This document shows positions 1 to 8,485 of a DNA stretch of 64,000 nt, piece by piece; within the stretch, counting starts at the first letter, position 1; each line of letters opens with the position of its first letter. The translations under genes were made by a program, and so were the position numbers. Origin of the DNA: Methyloversatilis sp. (GTDB lineage Bacteria; Pseudomonadota; Gammaproteobacteria; Burkholderiales; Rhodocyclaceae); assembly GCF_030696805.1 (NCBI RefSeq), contig NZ_JAUYRO010000092.1, forward strand, positions 62,001-126,000, given 5' to 3'. The notes under the pieces are model-generated. The model made no database searches, was not told the DNA's origin, and saw only the letters and a program-made list of their open reading frames with translations.

Positions 1-696
1 CTGGTCGAGGATGTCGTATCCGGCATCAAGCACCGTATCGCGACTGGCCCACTGCGGTGCGTAGCGCTCGACGTTTTCCGCGTTGAACAGATAGGGCTTG
101 CCGGTCAGCGTGCCGGCCACCCACTGCCAGGACAGCGTGTTGGAGGCCAGATCGCCATCGAGCAGATGGCGATACATCCACATCGCCCCGGCGCGCCAGT
201 CGGTCTTGCGCAGATGCACGACATAACTGGCCAGCCACATCCGCGCGTGGTTGTGCAGATAGCCCGTGTGATACAGCGTACGCACCGCCTGATCGATCAC
301 CGGCACACCGGTGCGCCCCTGGACGACATCCTGCGGCATGGCCGGCGCGTACTGCGCAGCAGGCGGCGGGCGGCGCGACTCGAAAATATCGTCGCCCCAA
401 TGCCGCCACAGGTGATGGAAATACTCGCGCCACGCGAGTTCGAACACGATCTTGTCTTCCGGCGCCAGCACACAGCGCTGCGACAAACGCTCGATTACCT
501 GCGGCACATCGACGAAGCCGTGTGTCAGGTAGGGTGACACGCGGCTCACCGCGCCATCGATATGGTTGCGCGTACGGGCGTACGTCAGGGGCTGGATCGC
601 ATCAATGCGCGCCAGCGCCGCGGCGACGGTCGCCGGAAAATCGCCGACGCCGCCGGTGGCGTCGGCAAAGTGAGGGTCGGAAAACAAGTCTGTCAT
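1..696 (-). CDS. photolyase/cryptochrome-type FAD-binding protein without antenna domain (3' end cut)
   Basis: Partial: the reading frame runs from an ATG at 696 to the window edge without a stop (232 codons). It shows the FAD-binding domain signature of DNA photolyases: a WREYFHHLW segment, then TGVPVIDQAVRTL, HNHARMW, DWRAGAMW and SWQWVAGT. In photolyases this domain cradles FAD and docks the damaged base pair. The N-terminal Rossmann-like antenna domain of classical photolyases is absent, because the protein starts directly at the helical domain. It is either a light-dependent repair enzyme of a short class or a cryptochrome-like flavoprotein. The gene stands alone; the 110 nt to the next gene hold nothing obvious. 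Confidence 0.85.
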   Translation of the reverse strand, partial: MTDLFSDPHFADATGGVGDFPATVAAALARIDAIQPLTYARTRNHIDGAVSRVSPYLTHGFVDVPQVIERLSQRCVLAPEDKIVFELAWREYFHHLWRHWGDDIFESRRPPPAAQYAPAMPQDVVQGRTGVPVIDQAVRTLYHTGYLHNHARMWLASYVVHLRKTDWRAGAMWMYRHLLDGDLASNTLSWQWVAGTLTGKPYLFNAENVERYAPQWASRDTVLDAGYDILDQ

Positions 697-806
697 GTCG
701 TGTCGGTCACCAGTGGCTGCTAAGGACACAGACCCGAACACACAGCAAAAAATCCCGCGGTCGCAGGGCAAACTCCGACGACGGCCGGCAGGAAACGGCT
801 CGAAGA

Positions 807-1745
807 CTATCGGCTGACCAGCGCGAGCATCAGCGGCGTCGTCACCGCGGCGAGCGCGGTCGACATCAGCAGGCTGCCGGCCACCGGGCCCTGCATGACC
901 TGGAACTGGCGCGACATCAGATAGACGTTGGCGCCGACCGACAGCGAGGCGAGCAGCACGACGGTGCGCGTTTCGGTTTCGGGCAGGCCCAGCGCGACGG
1001 CCAGCGCCCAGACAATCAACGGATGCAGGCCCAGCTTGAGCACGCTGATCGACGCGCTCTGTCGCCAGTGCGAGCGCACGCCGAATTCAGCCAGCCCCAT
1101 GCCAAGCGCAATCAGCGACAGCGGCAGCGCGGCGTCAGCCAGTAGTTTCAGCGGCTCATCGATCAGCCCGGGCAGCGTCAGTCCGCTCAAACCGAACAGC
1201 GTGCCGGCGAGAATCGCGGCCACCAGCGGGTTGGTCAGCACACCGCGCGCCGTCTTGCCGAATCCAGCCAGGGTCAGCGCACCGTGGCGCGCCCACTCTA
1301 CCGATACGGTGACCAGGGTCCACAGGATCAGGGCGTTGAACACCACCACAAGCGCCGCCGACGGCATGGCCGACTCGCCGAGCAGCGTGTGCGTCAGCGG
1401 CAAGCCCAGCAGCACATTGTTGGAAAACACGCCTCCCAGCGCAAACAGCGACTGCGACACGCCGTCGAGACTGAACAGCCGCGCCGACACGAGGCGGCCG
1501 ATCACGAACACGATCAGGCAGGCACCGAAGAAAGCGATCAGCAGGCGCGCATCGACGGGCGGCAGGCCGGCAAAGCCACTCATCAGGCGAAACAGCATCG
1601 CCGGCAGTGCAATCGTGAACACGAATTTCGCCAGCGCATCGGCGCCGGCCTTGTTCCAGCCGCCCCATCTCATGATGGCGTAGCCGACGAACACCAGCAC
1701 GAACAGCGGCGCCGCCAGCAGGATCTGTTGCAGGGCCGGATTCAT
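807..1745 (-). CDS. AEC family transporter (auxin efflux carrier-like permease)
   Basis: A 312-residue integral membrane protein with about ten hydrophobic segments spread over its whole length and a polar break near the middle, the typical size and layout of bacterial AEC (auxin efflux carrier) permeases. Family members export or exchange small organic acids such as malate or malonate in the inner membrane; the substrate cannot be read from sequence. The start is the ATG at 1745 (MNPALQQILLAAPLFVL). It is a single gene, transcribed away from the EAL gene that follows on the other strand. Confidence 0.85.
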   Translation of the reverse strand: MNPALQQILLAAPLFVLVFVGYAIMRWGGWNKAGADALAKFVFTIALPAMLFRLMSGFAGLPPVDARLLIAFFGACLIVFVIGRLVSARLFSLDGVSQSLFALGGVFSNNVLLGLPLTHTLLGESAMPSAALVVVFNALILWTLVTVSVEWARHGALTLAGFGKTARGVLTNPLVAAILAGTLFGLSGLTLPGLIDEPLKLLADAALPLSLIALGMGLAEFGVRSHWRQSASISVLKLGLHPLIVWALAVALGLPETETRTVVLLASLSVGANVYLMSRQFQVMQGPVAGSLLMSTALAAVTTPLMLALVSR

Positions 1746-1943
1746 GGAACTGCCGCACGGCGGCCTGAGCGCCTTGCGGAATGCGGAAAACGGGGGACTT
1801 CGGACACGTGGGCGGGCGGCGAGCGAAGGATGAACGACGCGCAGGATAGCAGCGGGCGCCGATCCCGACAGCGCGACCGGCGTTCAAGAGTGCCGCGTGC
1901 ACTGCCGTTAGAACCCACTAACCAGTCTATTCGAGCGTCCTTC

Positions 1944-3227
1944 ATGCCCCAAGCAACATCAGCAGTGGTAGCGGAGGCCGAAACGTCCCGCGGTGCCGAC
2001 ATCGTCCACAGCGCCAGTGGCGTGTCGGCGCGATACAAGGGTTTGAAGCTGACCAGTCACTTCCAGCCCATCTTCAGCCTGTCGCACTGTCGCGCCATCG
2101 GTCACGAAGGCCTGTTGCGCGCGGCCGACGCCGACCTCAACCCGGTCGCACCGGGACGGGTCCTCGCCAGCACCTCGGGCTATGAAGACCTGCGCTACCT
2201 CGACCAGTTGTGTCGCTATCTGCATGTGAATAACCATTCAGCCCACGATACGCACGGCGGCTGGCTGTTCCTGAACATCCATCCGGAAGTGTTCCGGCGC
2301 GGCCCGGACAGCGACCTGTCCGACTTCCTGCCCGAACTGTGCGAACACCCGAACATCGATGCACGCCGCATCGTCGTCGAAGTCATGGAACAAGCCGTGT
2401 CTGAACACGCAGGCTTTGCCCGCACGGTCGAATACCTGCGCGAGATGGGCTGCATGATTGCGCTCGACGACTTCGGTGCCGGCCACTCGAACTTCGACCG
2501 CATCTGGTCGCTGCAACCCGAAATCGTCAAGCTCGACCGGTCCTTCGCGATCAAGTCGGTGGAAGACCCGTCGGCCCGCCGCCTGCTGCCGCAGATCGTC
2601 AGCCTGATCCACGAAGCCGGCTCGCTGGTGCTGCTTGAGGGCGTCGAGACCGAAGCGCAGGCGCTGGCCGCGTTCGATTCCGACATCGATTTCGTACAGG
2701 GCTTCTATTTCGCCATGCCAGCCGCCGCGCCGGTCGATACGCGCGAAGTCAGTCCGGTGATCAATGCGCTGTGGGACCGCTTCAACACCACGCGCGGCAA
2801 CGGTGCGCAGCGTTACCGCGAACTGATCGGCCCCTACATCCACGCCATGGGCGGTTGCGCCGTGCTGCTCGAAGAAGGTGTGCCGATGCACGAGGCCTGC
2901 CACGCCTTCCTGCAGCTCGAACGCGCCGATTGCTGCTTTCTGCTCGACGACCAGGGCCGTCAGGTCGGCCGCAATGTGCGTCCGGTCGATTCCGCCGGCC
3001 CGGAAGAAAGCCAGTACCGCGCGCTGTCGATCAACCGCCACGCACGCTGGTCGCGCCGGCCCTATTTCCGGCGCGCCGTCGATAATCTGGGCAAGGTGCA
3101 GGTGACGCGTCCCTATCTGTCGATTTCATCCGGCGTCCTGTGCGTGACCGTGTCGGTCGCCTACCGCGACTGGGACGACGAACTGCGCGTGCTGTGCGGC
3201 GACCTGCACTGGCCGCAGGTGGTCTGA
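1944..3227 (+). CDS. EAL-domain cyclic-di-GMP phosphodiesterase with C-terminal sensor-like domain
   Basis: A 427-residue cytoplasmic protein. An EAL domain spans about residues 30-265. The catalytic set is present: EGLLRA (variant of EAL) near 55, the Asn of LNIHPE near 109, the Glu of EVMEQ near 146, DDFGAG near 175, KLDRS near 196, EGVE near 232 and QGFYF near 252. It should hydrolyse c-di-GMP to pGpG. Residues 265-427 form a separate domain reminiscent of the PAS/Cache-like C-terminal part of YkuI-type EAL proteins, probably a ligand sensor. An in-frame ATG at 1830 would add 38 low-complexity Arg/Ser-rich residues. I chose 1944 because similarity-like sequence starts there; neither start has a good ribosome binding site. 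Confidence 0.88.
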   Translation: MPQATSAVVAEAETSRGADIVHSASGVSARYKGLKLTSHFQPIFSLSHCRAIGHEGLLRAADADLNPVAPGRVLASTSGYEDLRYLDQLCRYLHVNNHSAHDTHGGWLFLNIHPEVFRRGPDSDLSDFLPELCEHPNIDARRIVVEVMEQAVSEHAGFARTVEYLREMGCMIALDDFGAGHSNFDRIWSLQPEIVKLDRSFAIKSVEDPSARRLLPQIVSLIHEAGSLVLLEGVETEAQALAAFDSDIDFVQGFYFAMPAAAPVDTREVSPVINALWDRFNTTRGNGAQRYRELIGPYIHAMGGCAVLLEEGVPMHEACHAFLQLERADCCFLLDDQGRQVGRNVRPVDSAGPEESQYRALSINRHARWSRRPYFRRAVDNLGKVQVTRPYLSISSGVLCVTVSVAYRDWDDELRVLCGDLHWPQVV

Positions 3228-3308
3228 CGCAGCGACACGCCGCACCACGGTTGAACCGTCACAGGCGTGGCCTGTCTTCATCCACGTTGCCGTGCTGATT
3301 TCGCGCTG

Positions 3309-3698
3309 ATGAATGCGTGCTCCAACCTGTTGCGACCGTGGCTGCGGACCTATGTCCTGCTGCTCCTGGTCGGTGCGCTGCCGCTGCAGGCGTTCGCCCT
3401 GCAGTGTCAGGTTCGCTGTGCGCTCGCCGGCCCGGCAATGCCGGGTGACATGCATATCGATGCGGCCATGGATGGCGCCATGTCCGACAGCCAGGCCAGT
3501 CATGACTGCCACGAAGCGGCCGACGCGATCGACGATTGCCCGAATGGTGCTCAATGCGCTGCCGCGCATGCGATCGCGCTGCCGGTGACCGGGACGGCAC
3601 ACGCAACGGCAGGCATCGATATGGTCAGCACCCATACTTTCACTGACCGGCCATCCCATACTCCCCTGCCGCCCGAACGTCCGCCCAGACACGGCTGA
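3309..3698 (+). CDS. small exported Cys/His-rich protein of unknown function
   Basis: A 129-residue protein with an N-terminal signal peptide (hydrophobic stretch about residues 11-27, cleavage after an Ala-Phe-Ala type site). The mature part carries paired Cys residues (CQVRC, later DCHEA, DCPN, QCAAAH) and many His and Met residues, a composition often seen in periplasmic metal-binding proteins. I do not recognise a named family. The start at 3309 (MNACSNLL) gives the best signal peptide; an upstream in-frame ATG at 3267 is less likely. It is followed by an exported protein and by MerP-like and MerT-like genes on the same strand, suggesting a shared metal-related role (inference). Confidence 0.6.
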   Translation: MNACSNLLRPWLRTYVLLLLVGALPLQAFALQCQVRCALAGPAMPGDMHIDAAMDGAMSDSQASHDCHEAADAIDDCPNGAQCAAAHAIALPVTGTAHATAGIDMVSTHTFTDRPSHTPLPPERPPRHG

Positions 3699-3756
3699 AC
3701 ACGCCGATCGCGACGCCTGTGCGTCGCAGCCGTTGTTCAACGTTCAGGAGTTCATC

Positions 3757-4461
3757 ATGCTCGATCCATCGGGTTCGCCCGCGCGCGACTTCCGCTCGCG
3801 CACGCTGGCCGCCCTTGCGCTCAGTGCGCTCGCCAGCCAGGCGCACGCGGGATTCTTCATTCCGCGCGACATCACGATGTTCATGTTCACCGCATCACCC
3901 GACGCGCAGATGGCCGAAGTGGCACACGGTTTCCGCGCCGACCTGTCGGTCGCTGCCGGCCAGTCACGCTACCTGTCGGACGACGAAAGCATCGAGCGCC
4001 GCTACACGACGCTGCAGGCCAACTGGCTGGTGCATCGCCACTACGGCCGGGACGGCATCGCCAATGCATATATATATGGCGGACCGCTCGCCGCACGCGG
4101 CAGCGCCTACGACGAAGGTGGCACCGACAGCGGCAGTCGCAGCGGCGTCCATGGCGGTTTCTGGATGGACTACGAAACCCGGCGCATCTACACCCGGCTG
4201 TCCACCCACCTGTACCACGCCGGCAGCCAGACCCAGGCGGTCACCACCGCCCAGGCACTGTGGGCGCCCTATGCCGCCGACTACGAAGACATCGCACTGT
4301 GGTTCGGCCTGCAGGCCGAACGGCGCAGCACCCTGTCGGACGCCACCCAGATCACCCCGCTGGTGCGGCTGTTCCAGCGCCGCTGGTGGGTGGATGTCGG
4401 TGTCAGCGTCAACAGCCAGCATCGTGGCGACGGCTTCGTAAACGTCATGCTTCTGTTTTGA
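3757..4461 (+). CDS. exported protein, possibly an outer-membrane barrel, in a metal-related cluster
   Basis: A 234-residue protein with a signal peptide ending near SQAHA (about residue 30). The rest is rich in aromatic residues and alternating polar/apolar stretches and ends in ...NVMLLF with a C-terminal Phe, as many outer-membrane beta-barrels do. I recognise no enzyme motif. The start at 3757 is supported by an AGGAG about 7 nt upstream; an in-frame ATG at 3733 would weaken the signal peptide. Its stop lies 17 nt before the MerP-like gene, so the genes are likely cotranscribed. Function unknown; an accessory outer-membrane component of a metal-handling system is an inference from context. 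Confidence 0.6.
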   Translation: MLDPSGSPARDFRSRTLAALALSALASQAHAGFFIPRDITMFMFTASPDAQMAEVAHGFRADLSVAAGQSRYLSDDESIERRYTTLQANWLVHRHYGRDGIANAYIYGGPLAARGSAYDEGGTDSGSRSGVHGGFWMDYETRRIYTRLSTHLYHAGSQTQAVTTAQALWAPYAADYEDIALWFGLQAERRSTLSDATQITPLVRLFQRRWWVDVGVSVNSQHRGDGFVNVMLLF

Positions 4462-4478
4462 ATTCAAGGAGATATCAA

Positions 4479-4811
4479 ATGAATATTCGTACCTTCGCTG
4501 CTGCCTTATCGCTGTGCGCCCTGTCCGTCGGCCAGACCTGGGCGGCCCAGACCATCCGGATGCAGGTCGACGGACTGGTCTGCGCCTTCTGCGGCTCGGC
4601 CATCGAGAAAAAGCTGCGCTCCAACGCGGCAACCGATGACGTACTGGTCAGTCTGGAGCACAAGATCGTCGCGCTGAGTCTCAAGGACGGGCAGGACATC
4701 GCCGACGACCTGCTGCGCAAGCAGATCACCGACGCCGGCTATCTGGTGAAAAGCATCGAACGCGTGCCCGACACGCTGGACAACCTGCGCGCCGGACTGA
4801 AGGCGCGCTGA
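4479..4811 (+). CDS. periplasmic MerP-like heavy-metal-associated (HMA) domain protein
   Basis: A 110-residue protein with a signal peptide (cleavage after QTWA, about residue 22) and a single HMA domain carrying the metal-binding motif GLVCAFC (CxxC, about residues 31-37). Secreted single-HMA proteins of this size, such as MerP, bind Hg(II) or Cu(I) in the periplasm and pass it to an inner-membrane partner. The start is fixed by a strong AAGGAG at 4466-4471, 7 nt upstream of the ATG. It is followed after one nucleotide by the MerT-like gene, so translation is probably coupled. Confidence 0.8.
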   Translation: MNIRTFAAALSLCALSVGQTWAAQTIRMQVDGLVCAFCGSAIEKKLRSNAATDDVLVSLEHKIVALSLKDGQDIADDLLRKQITDAGYLVKSIERVPDTLDNLRAGLKAR

Positions 4812-4812
4812 C

Positions 4813-5199
4813 ATGGGGCCGGCTGAAAGTCTTCGCGCCACATTGGGCGCGAGCTGGCTGTCGCTGCTGACCAGCAGCTCGACCCTGGTGTGCTGTGCGC
4901 TGCCGGCGCTGCTGGTGACGCTGGGCGCCGGTGCCAGCCTGGTCACGCTGACCAGTCATGTACCGCAGCTCATCTGGCTGTCGGAACACAAGGCCGTGGT
5001 ATTCGGCGGGGCGGCGCTGGCGCTGCTGCTTGCGGGCGTTGCGCAGTGGCGCGCCCGCTCGCTGCCCTGCCCGGCTGACCCGGTGGCCGCACGCACCTGT
5101 CAGCGGGCGCGCAGGCTGTCGGCCGGCGTGTACGCCGCATCGGTTGCGCTGTACGCGATCGGCGCGTTCTTCGCTTTCGTGGCGCCGCTGTGGCTTTGA
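4813..5199 (+). CDS. MerT-like small inner-membrane metal transporter
   Basis: A 128-residue protein with three predicted membrane helices (about 17-45, 55-77, 104-127). The first holds a vicinal cysteine pair followed by Ala-Leu-Pro (VCCALPALL, about 26-34), as in MerT, where this pair takes metal from MerP and carries it across the inner membrane. Further Cys residues lie in the loop between helices 2 and 3 (LPCPADP, ARTCQ), also MerT-like. No merR, merA or other mercury gene is in view, so copper or another soft metal is equally possible. It ends 6 nt from the convergent FtsX-type gene. Confidence 0.65.
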   Translation: MGPAESLRATLGASWLSLLTSSSTLVCCALPALLVTLGAGASLVTLTSHVPQLIWLSEHKAVVFGGAALALLLAGVAQWRARSLPCPADPVAARTCQRARRLSAGVYAASVALYAIGAFFAFVAPLWL

Positions 5200-5205
5200 C
5201 CGGCG

Positions 5206-7686
5206 TCAGGCAGCGCGCAGGCTGGCCAGCGCCGGCGCACGAAGCGCCGCGCGCAGGCCCAGCATGCCGGCCCCGACCACGGCCAGCGTACTGAACAGCA
5301 TGCCGCCCAGCGGCTGGATGATGGATGGCACATAGGGCAACTGGAAGGCTTCGCGCGCCAGCACCATCGTCATCGCCACCGCACCGGCGGCAGCCAGCAT
5401 GCCGGCCAGTGCGCCGAGCAGCGCGAATTCGGTCAGCAGCGATGCCCGGAGCTGACGGTTGCGCGCACCCAGCGTACGCAGCACCGCCAGTTCGAAGCGG
5501 CGTTCGTCATGCGTCGCCTCGATGGCCGCAAACAGCACGACCACGCCAGCCAGCAGCGCAAAGCCGAACACCACGCTGACCGCCGCCGACAGCTGGTCCA
5601 TCAGCGCGCGGAACTGGCGCACCACGGCATCGACGTCGATCGCGGTCAGGTTCGGGAAGCGTGCCACGAGTTCGTTCGTGAAGGCGGCCGAGGCAGCCGG
5701 CAGGTGGAAGGACGTGATGTAGCTGGCCGGAAAGTCCTCGAGCACGCCGGGCGAAGCAACGACAAAGAAATTCACGTTCATCGAGTCCCAGGCCAGCTCT
5801 CGCAGGCTGTGTATCGTCGATTCGACCCGCTGGCCGGCGATCTCGAACGCCAGCCGGTCGCCGACGCGCAGCCCCAGTTCCTTCGCCAGCCCGGCTTCAA
5901 CCGAAAAACCCGGCTGATCGGCCCGCCATGCGCCATCGACGATGCGGTTGCCGACCTGGAAGCTGTCCGACCAGGACAAATTGAATTCACGCTCGACCAG
6001 CCGCTGGGCGCGCATCGAGTCGTAGTTGTCGGGCGACGCCGGCTTGCCGTTGATGGCGGCCAGCCGGGCACGCGCCATCGGCAGCAGTTCCGGCGGTGTC
6101 AGGCCGGCGCGCGCGAATTCCTCGCGTACCGCGCCCAGCTGATCAGGCTGGATATTCAGGATGAAGCGGTTCGGCGCGTCTGCGGGCAGGCGGTTATGCC
6201 ACGCATCGAGCAGGTCGCCGCGCACGATCACCAGCAGCAGCACTGCCGTCAAACCCAGCCCGAGCGCGGCGATCTGCATCACCGATGCGGCACGTCGCCG
6301 GGTCAGGCTGGCCAGACCGTAGCGCCAGCCGCCAGCCGTGCCGCCACGCAGCCGCGCCACCGCGGCCAGCGCCAGCCAGGCCACCGCGGCATAGACACCG
6401 CAGGCGAGCACGAACCCCCCGACGACGACCAGACCCAGCGTCAGATCACCCGCCATCAGCACGATCAGCGCCGACAGGCAGGCCAGACCGAAGCCATAGG
6501 CGCCCCACGAAATGCGGTCGGTTTCGTCCCATTCGCGGCGCAGCACGCGCAGCGTTGACACACGACGCAGGCGCAGCAGCTGCGGCCAGACGAAACCCAG
6601 CATCAGCGTCATGCCGACCGCGAAGCCATACACCAGAGGCAGCGGTCCCGGCTGCGGCAGCCGGGTGGCGAAAAGCCCCGCCAGCAGCGCCTCGACCCCG
6701 AACTGCGTCACGTAGCCGACAGCGCACCCGGCTGCGCAGGCCACGATGCCGACCAGCGCGAATTCGATCAGGAACAAGCGCGTCAGCCGCGCCTGCGTCG
6801 CGCCCAGGCAGCGCATAACGGCGCAGCCATCCAGATGCCGCTGCATGTAGCGGCGCGCCGACAGGCCGACGGCCACCGCGGCGAACACCACGGCCAGCAT
6901 GGCGGCCAGACGCAGGAATTTCTGCGCCCGGTCGAGCGCCCCGCGTACCTCGGGCTGGGCTTCATCGACGGTTTCGATCTTTTCGCCTGCCGTCAGCTTT
7001 GACTTGAGCCATGACGCATAGCTGCGCACCGCGGCATCTTCGCCCGCCAGGTGCAGCCGGTAACTGATGCGGCTGCCCGGCTGGATCAGTCCGCTCGCCG
7101 GCAGATCGGCCGCGTTGAGCATGAGCCGCGGCACGATGGAAAAGAAACTGGCCCCGCGGTCGGACTCGAACGTGAGCACGGCCGCCACCTGCAGCGTGAG
7201 CTGACCCAACGTGAGGGTGTCGCCGGTGCGCACGCCCAGTGCGCTGGTTGCGCGTTCATCCAGCCACACGGTGCCGGGAGCGGGCAGCGAACGGGTTTCC
7301 GCGTCCGGCGCATTGAGCGCCGGCGCAGTGCGCAGCTTGCCGCGCAGCGGATAACCGTCGGACACCACCTTGACGCCGACCAGCTGGGCGCCGTCGGCGC
7401 TCGACGCCATGCTGGTGAAACTCCAGCTTCTGGCAGCGCGCAGGCCGCGTGAGCGCGCCTCGTCGGCATAGGCGTCAGGCACCGGGTCGCGCGCGGCGAC
7501 CAGCAGGTCGCCGCCGAGCAGCTGGTTTGCTTCGCTGACCACCGAACGCGATACGCGATCGGTGAAGAAGGACACTGAAGTCAGCGCGGCAACCGCCAGC
7601 AGCAGCGCCACCAGCAGGATGCGCAGCTCGCCGGCACGGAAATCGCGCAGCGCCATGCGCGCGGCAAACATCAGGTCAGCTTTCAT
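5206..7686 (-). CDS. large FtsX-family ABC transporter permease (YbbP-like)
   Basis: An 826-residue inner-membrane protein with the YbbP layout: one N-terminal helix (about 17-38), a large MacB-like periplasmic domain (about 40-240), a block of helices in the middle (about 270-500), a second periplasmic domain (about 515-690) and three C-terminal helices of the FtsX type (about 700-815). Such permeases work with a LolD/YbbA-type ATPase in envelope lipid or lipoprotein handling. Here no ATPase gene adjoins it: the gene is flanked by the convergent MerT-like gene and a divergent UDG-family gene. The start at 7686 (MKADLMFAARMALRDF) matches the family; a longer reading to 7851 is unlikely. Confidence 0.88.
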   Translation of the reverse strand: MKADLMFAARMALRDFRAGELRILLVALLLAVAALTSVSFFTDRVSRSVVSEANQLLGGDLLVAARDPVPDAYADEARSRGLRAARSWSFTSMASSADGAQLVGVKVVSDGYPLRGKLRTAPALNAPDAETRSLPAPGTVWLDERATSALGVRTGDTLTLGQLTLQVAAVLTFESDRGASFFSIVPRLMLNAADLPASGLIQPGSRISYRLHLAGEDAAVRSYASWLKSKLTAGEKIETVDEAQPEVRGALDRAQKFLRLAAMLAVVFAAVAVGLSARRYMQRHLDGCAVMRCLGATQARLTRLFLIEFALVGIVACAAGCAVGYVTQFGVEALLAGLFATRLPQPGPLPLVYGFAVGMTLMLGFVWPQLLRLRRVSTLRVLRREWDETDRISWGAYGFGLACLSALIVLMAGDLTLGLVVVGGFVLACGVYAAVAWLALAAVARLRGGTAGGWRYGLASLTRRRAASVMQIAALGLGLTAVLLLVIVRGDLLDAWHNRLPADAPNRFILNIQPDQLGAVREEFARAGLTPPELLPMARARLAAINGKPASPDNYDSMRAQRLVEREFNLSWSDSFQVGNRIVDGAWRADQPGFSVEAGLAKELGLRVGDRLAFEIAGQRVESTIHSLRELAWDSMNVNFFVVASPGVLEDFPASYITSFHLPAASAAFTNELVARFPNLTAIDVDAVVRQFRALMDQLSAAVSVVFGFALLAGVVVLFAAIEATHDERRFELAVLRTLGARNRQLRASLLTEFALLGALAGMLAAAGAVAMTMVLAREAFQLPYVPSIIQPLGGMLFSTLAVVGAGMLGLRAALRAPALASLRAA

Positions 7687-7771
7687 CGGGTGCTCTCTGC
7701 TTTCGATTCTTCTGCGTGGGTTCTTGTCATGCACAATGCGCGCCTTTCGTGTCCGGCCTGTGAGACCTTCG

Positions 7772-8485
7772 ATGTCCGCAAACGATCTCGACAATTTCGT
7801 GACCGCCGTGGCGGCCGGCCGGCTGATTCCAGACCCGGGCACGATGTTCAACCCGTGGGGCGACCACGACCTCGTGCATGACCAATCGCCGGACGCGCCG
7901 CAGATCCGCGCCGACCATCTGTTTCGCTACCTGGCCGCCCGGCTGGGCCGCGCCCGCGTGCTGTTGATTGCGGAAGCGCCCAGCTACAGCGGCGCCAAAT
8001 TCTCCGGCATGGCGATGACCAGCGAACGCGACGTGCTGGCGCGCTGTGCCGGCGGCCATGGCAATGAATACTTCGACGGCGGTTTCCGGCGCACCAGCCG
8101 CGAGCTGCCGCAGCTGAAGAACCGCGACGGCATGCTCGAGCGTACCGCCAGCATCGTGTGGGGCGCGATGCGCGACCAGAACTGGCAGGCGCGCGACTTC
8201 GTGCTGTGGAATGCAGTCGCCTATCACCCTCACCTGCCGGGTCAGCCGCTCACCAACCGCGCGCCCAGCGTGACCGAGCGGCGCGCGCTGCGGCCGCTGC
8301 TGGAACAGTTCCTCGCGCTCTTCCCGGGTGTGCCGCGCATGGCGATTGGCCGCATCTGCCAGGCCAGTCTGGCCGACATGGGCATCGAAGCCCTGCCGGC
8401 GCGTCACCCCAGTTACGGCGGCGCACCCGAGTTTCGCGCCGCGGTCAGCGCGCTGCGCGACCGGCTCACTGACGGGCAAGTTTGA
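7772..8485 (+). CDS. uracil-DNA glycosylase superfamily protein
   Basis: A 237-residue protein with a motif near residue 70 (LLIAEAPSYSG), like the glycosylase loop that positions the catalytic water, and a C-terminal HPSYGG resembling motif 2 (HPS) of the uracil-DNA glycosylase fold. Between them lies a WNAVAYHPH segment. It probably acts in base-excision repair or is a related nucleic-acid binding protein; substrate specificity is not evident and no Fe-S cysteine cluster is seen. The start is at 7772, leaving 85 nt to the divergent FtsX gene. Its 3' end overlaps the convergent queF gene by 20 nt. Confidence 0.75.
   Translation: MSANDLDNFVTAVAAGRLIPDPGTMFNPWGDHDLVHDQSPDAPQIRADHLFRYLAARLGRARVLLIAEAPSYSGAKFSGMAMTSERDVLARCAGGHGNEYFDGGFRRTSRELPQLKNRDGMLERTASIVWGAMRDQNWQARDFVLWNAVAYHPHLPGQPLTNRAPSVTERRALRPLLEQFLALFPGVPRMAIGRICQASLADMGIEALPARHPSYGGAPEFRAAVSALRDRLTDGQV

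Noticed and set aside
1284-1943. Upstream extension of the EAL gene
   Set aside because: Antisense to the AEC permease for most of its length and Gln/Arg/His-rich; the EAL protein starts at 1944 (or at most 1830).
4066-4080. TATATATAT run
   Set aside because: It lies inside the reading frame of the exported protein (Ala-Tyr-Ile-Tyr-Gly) and is not a promoter.
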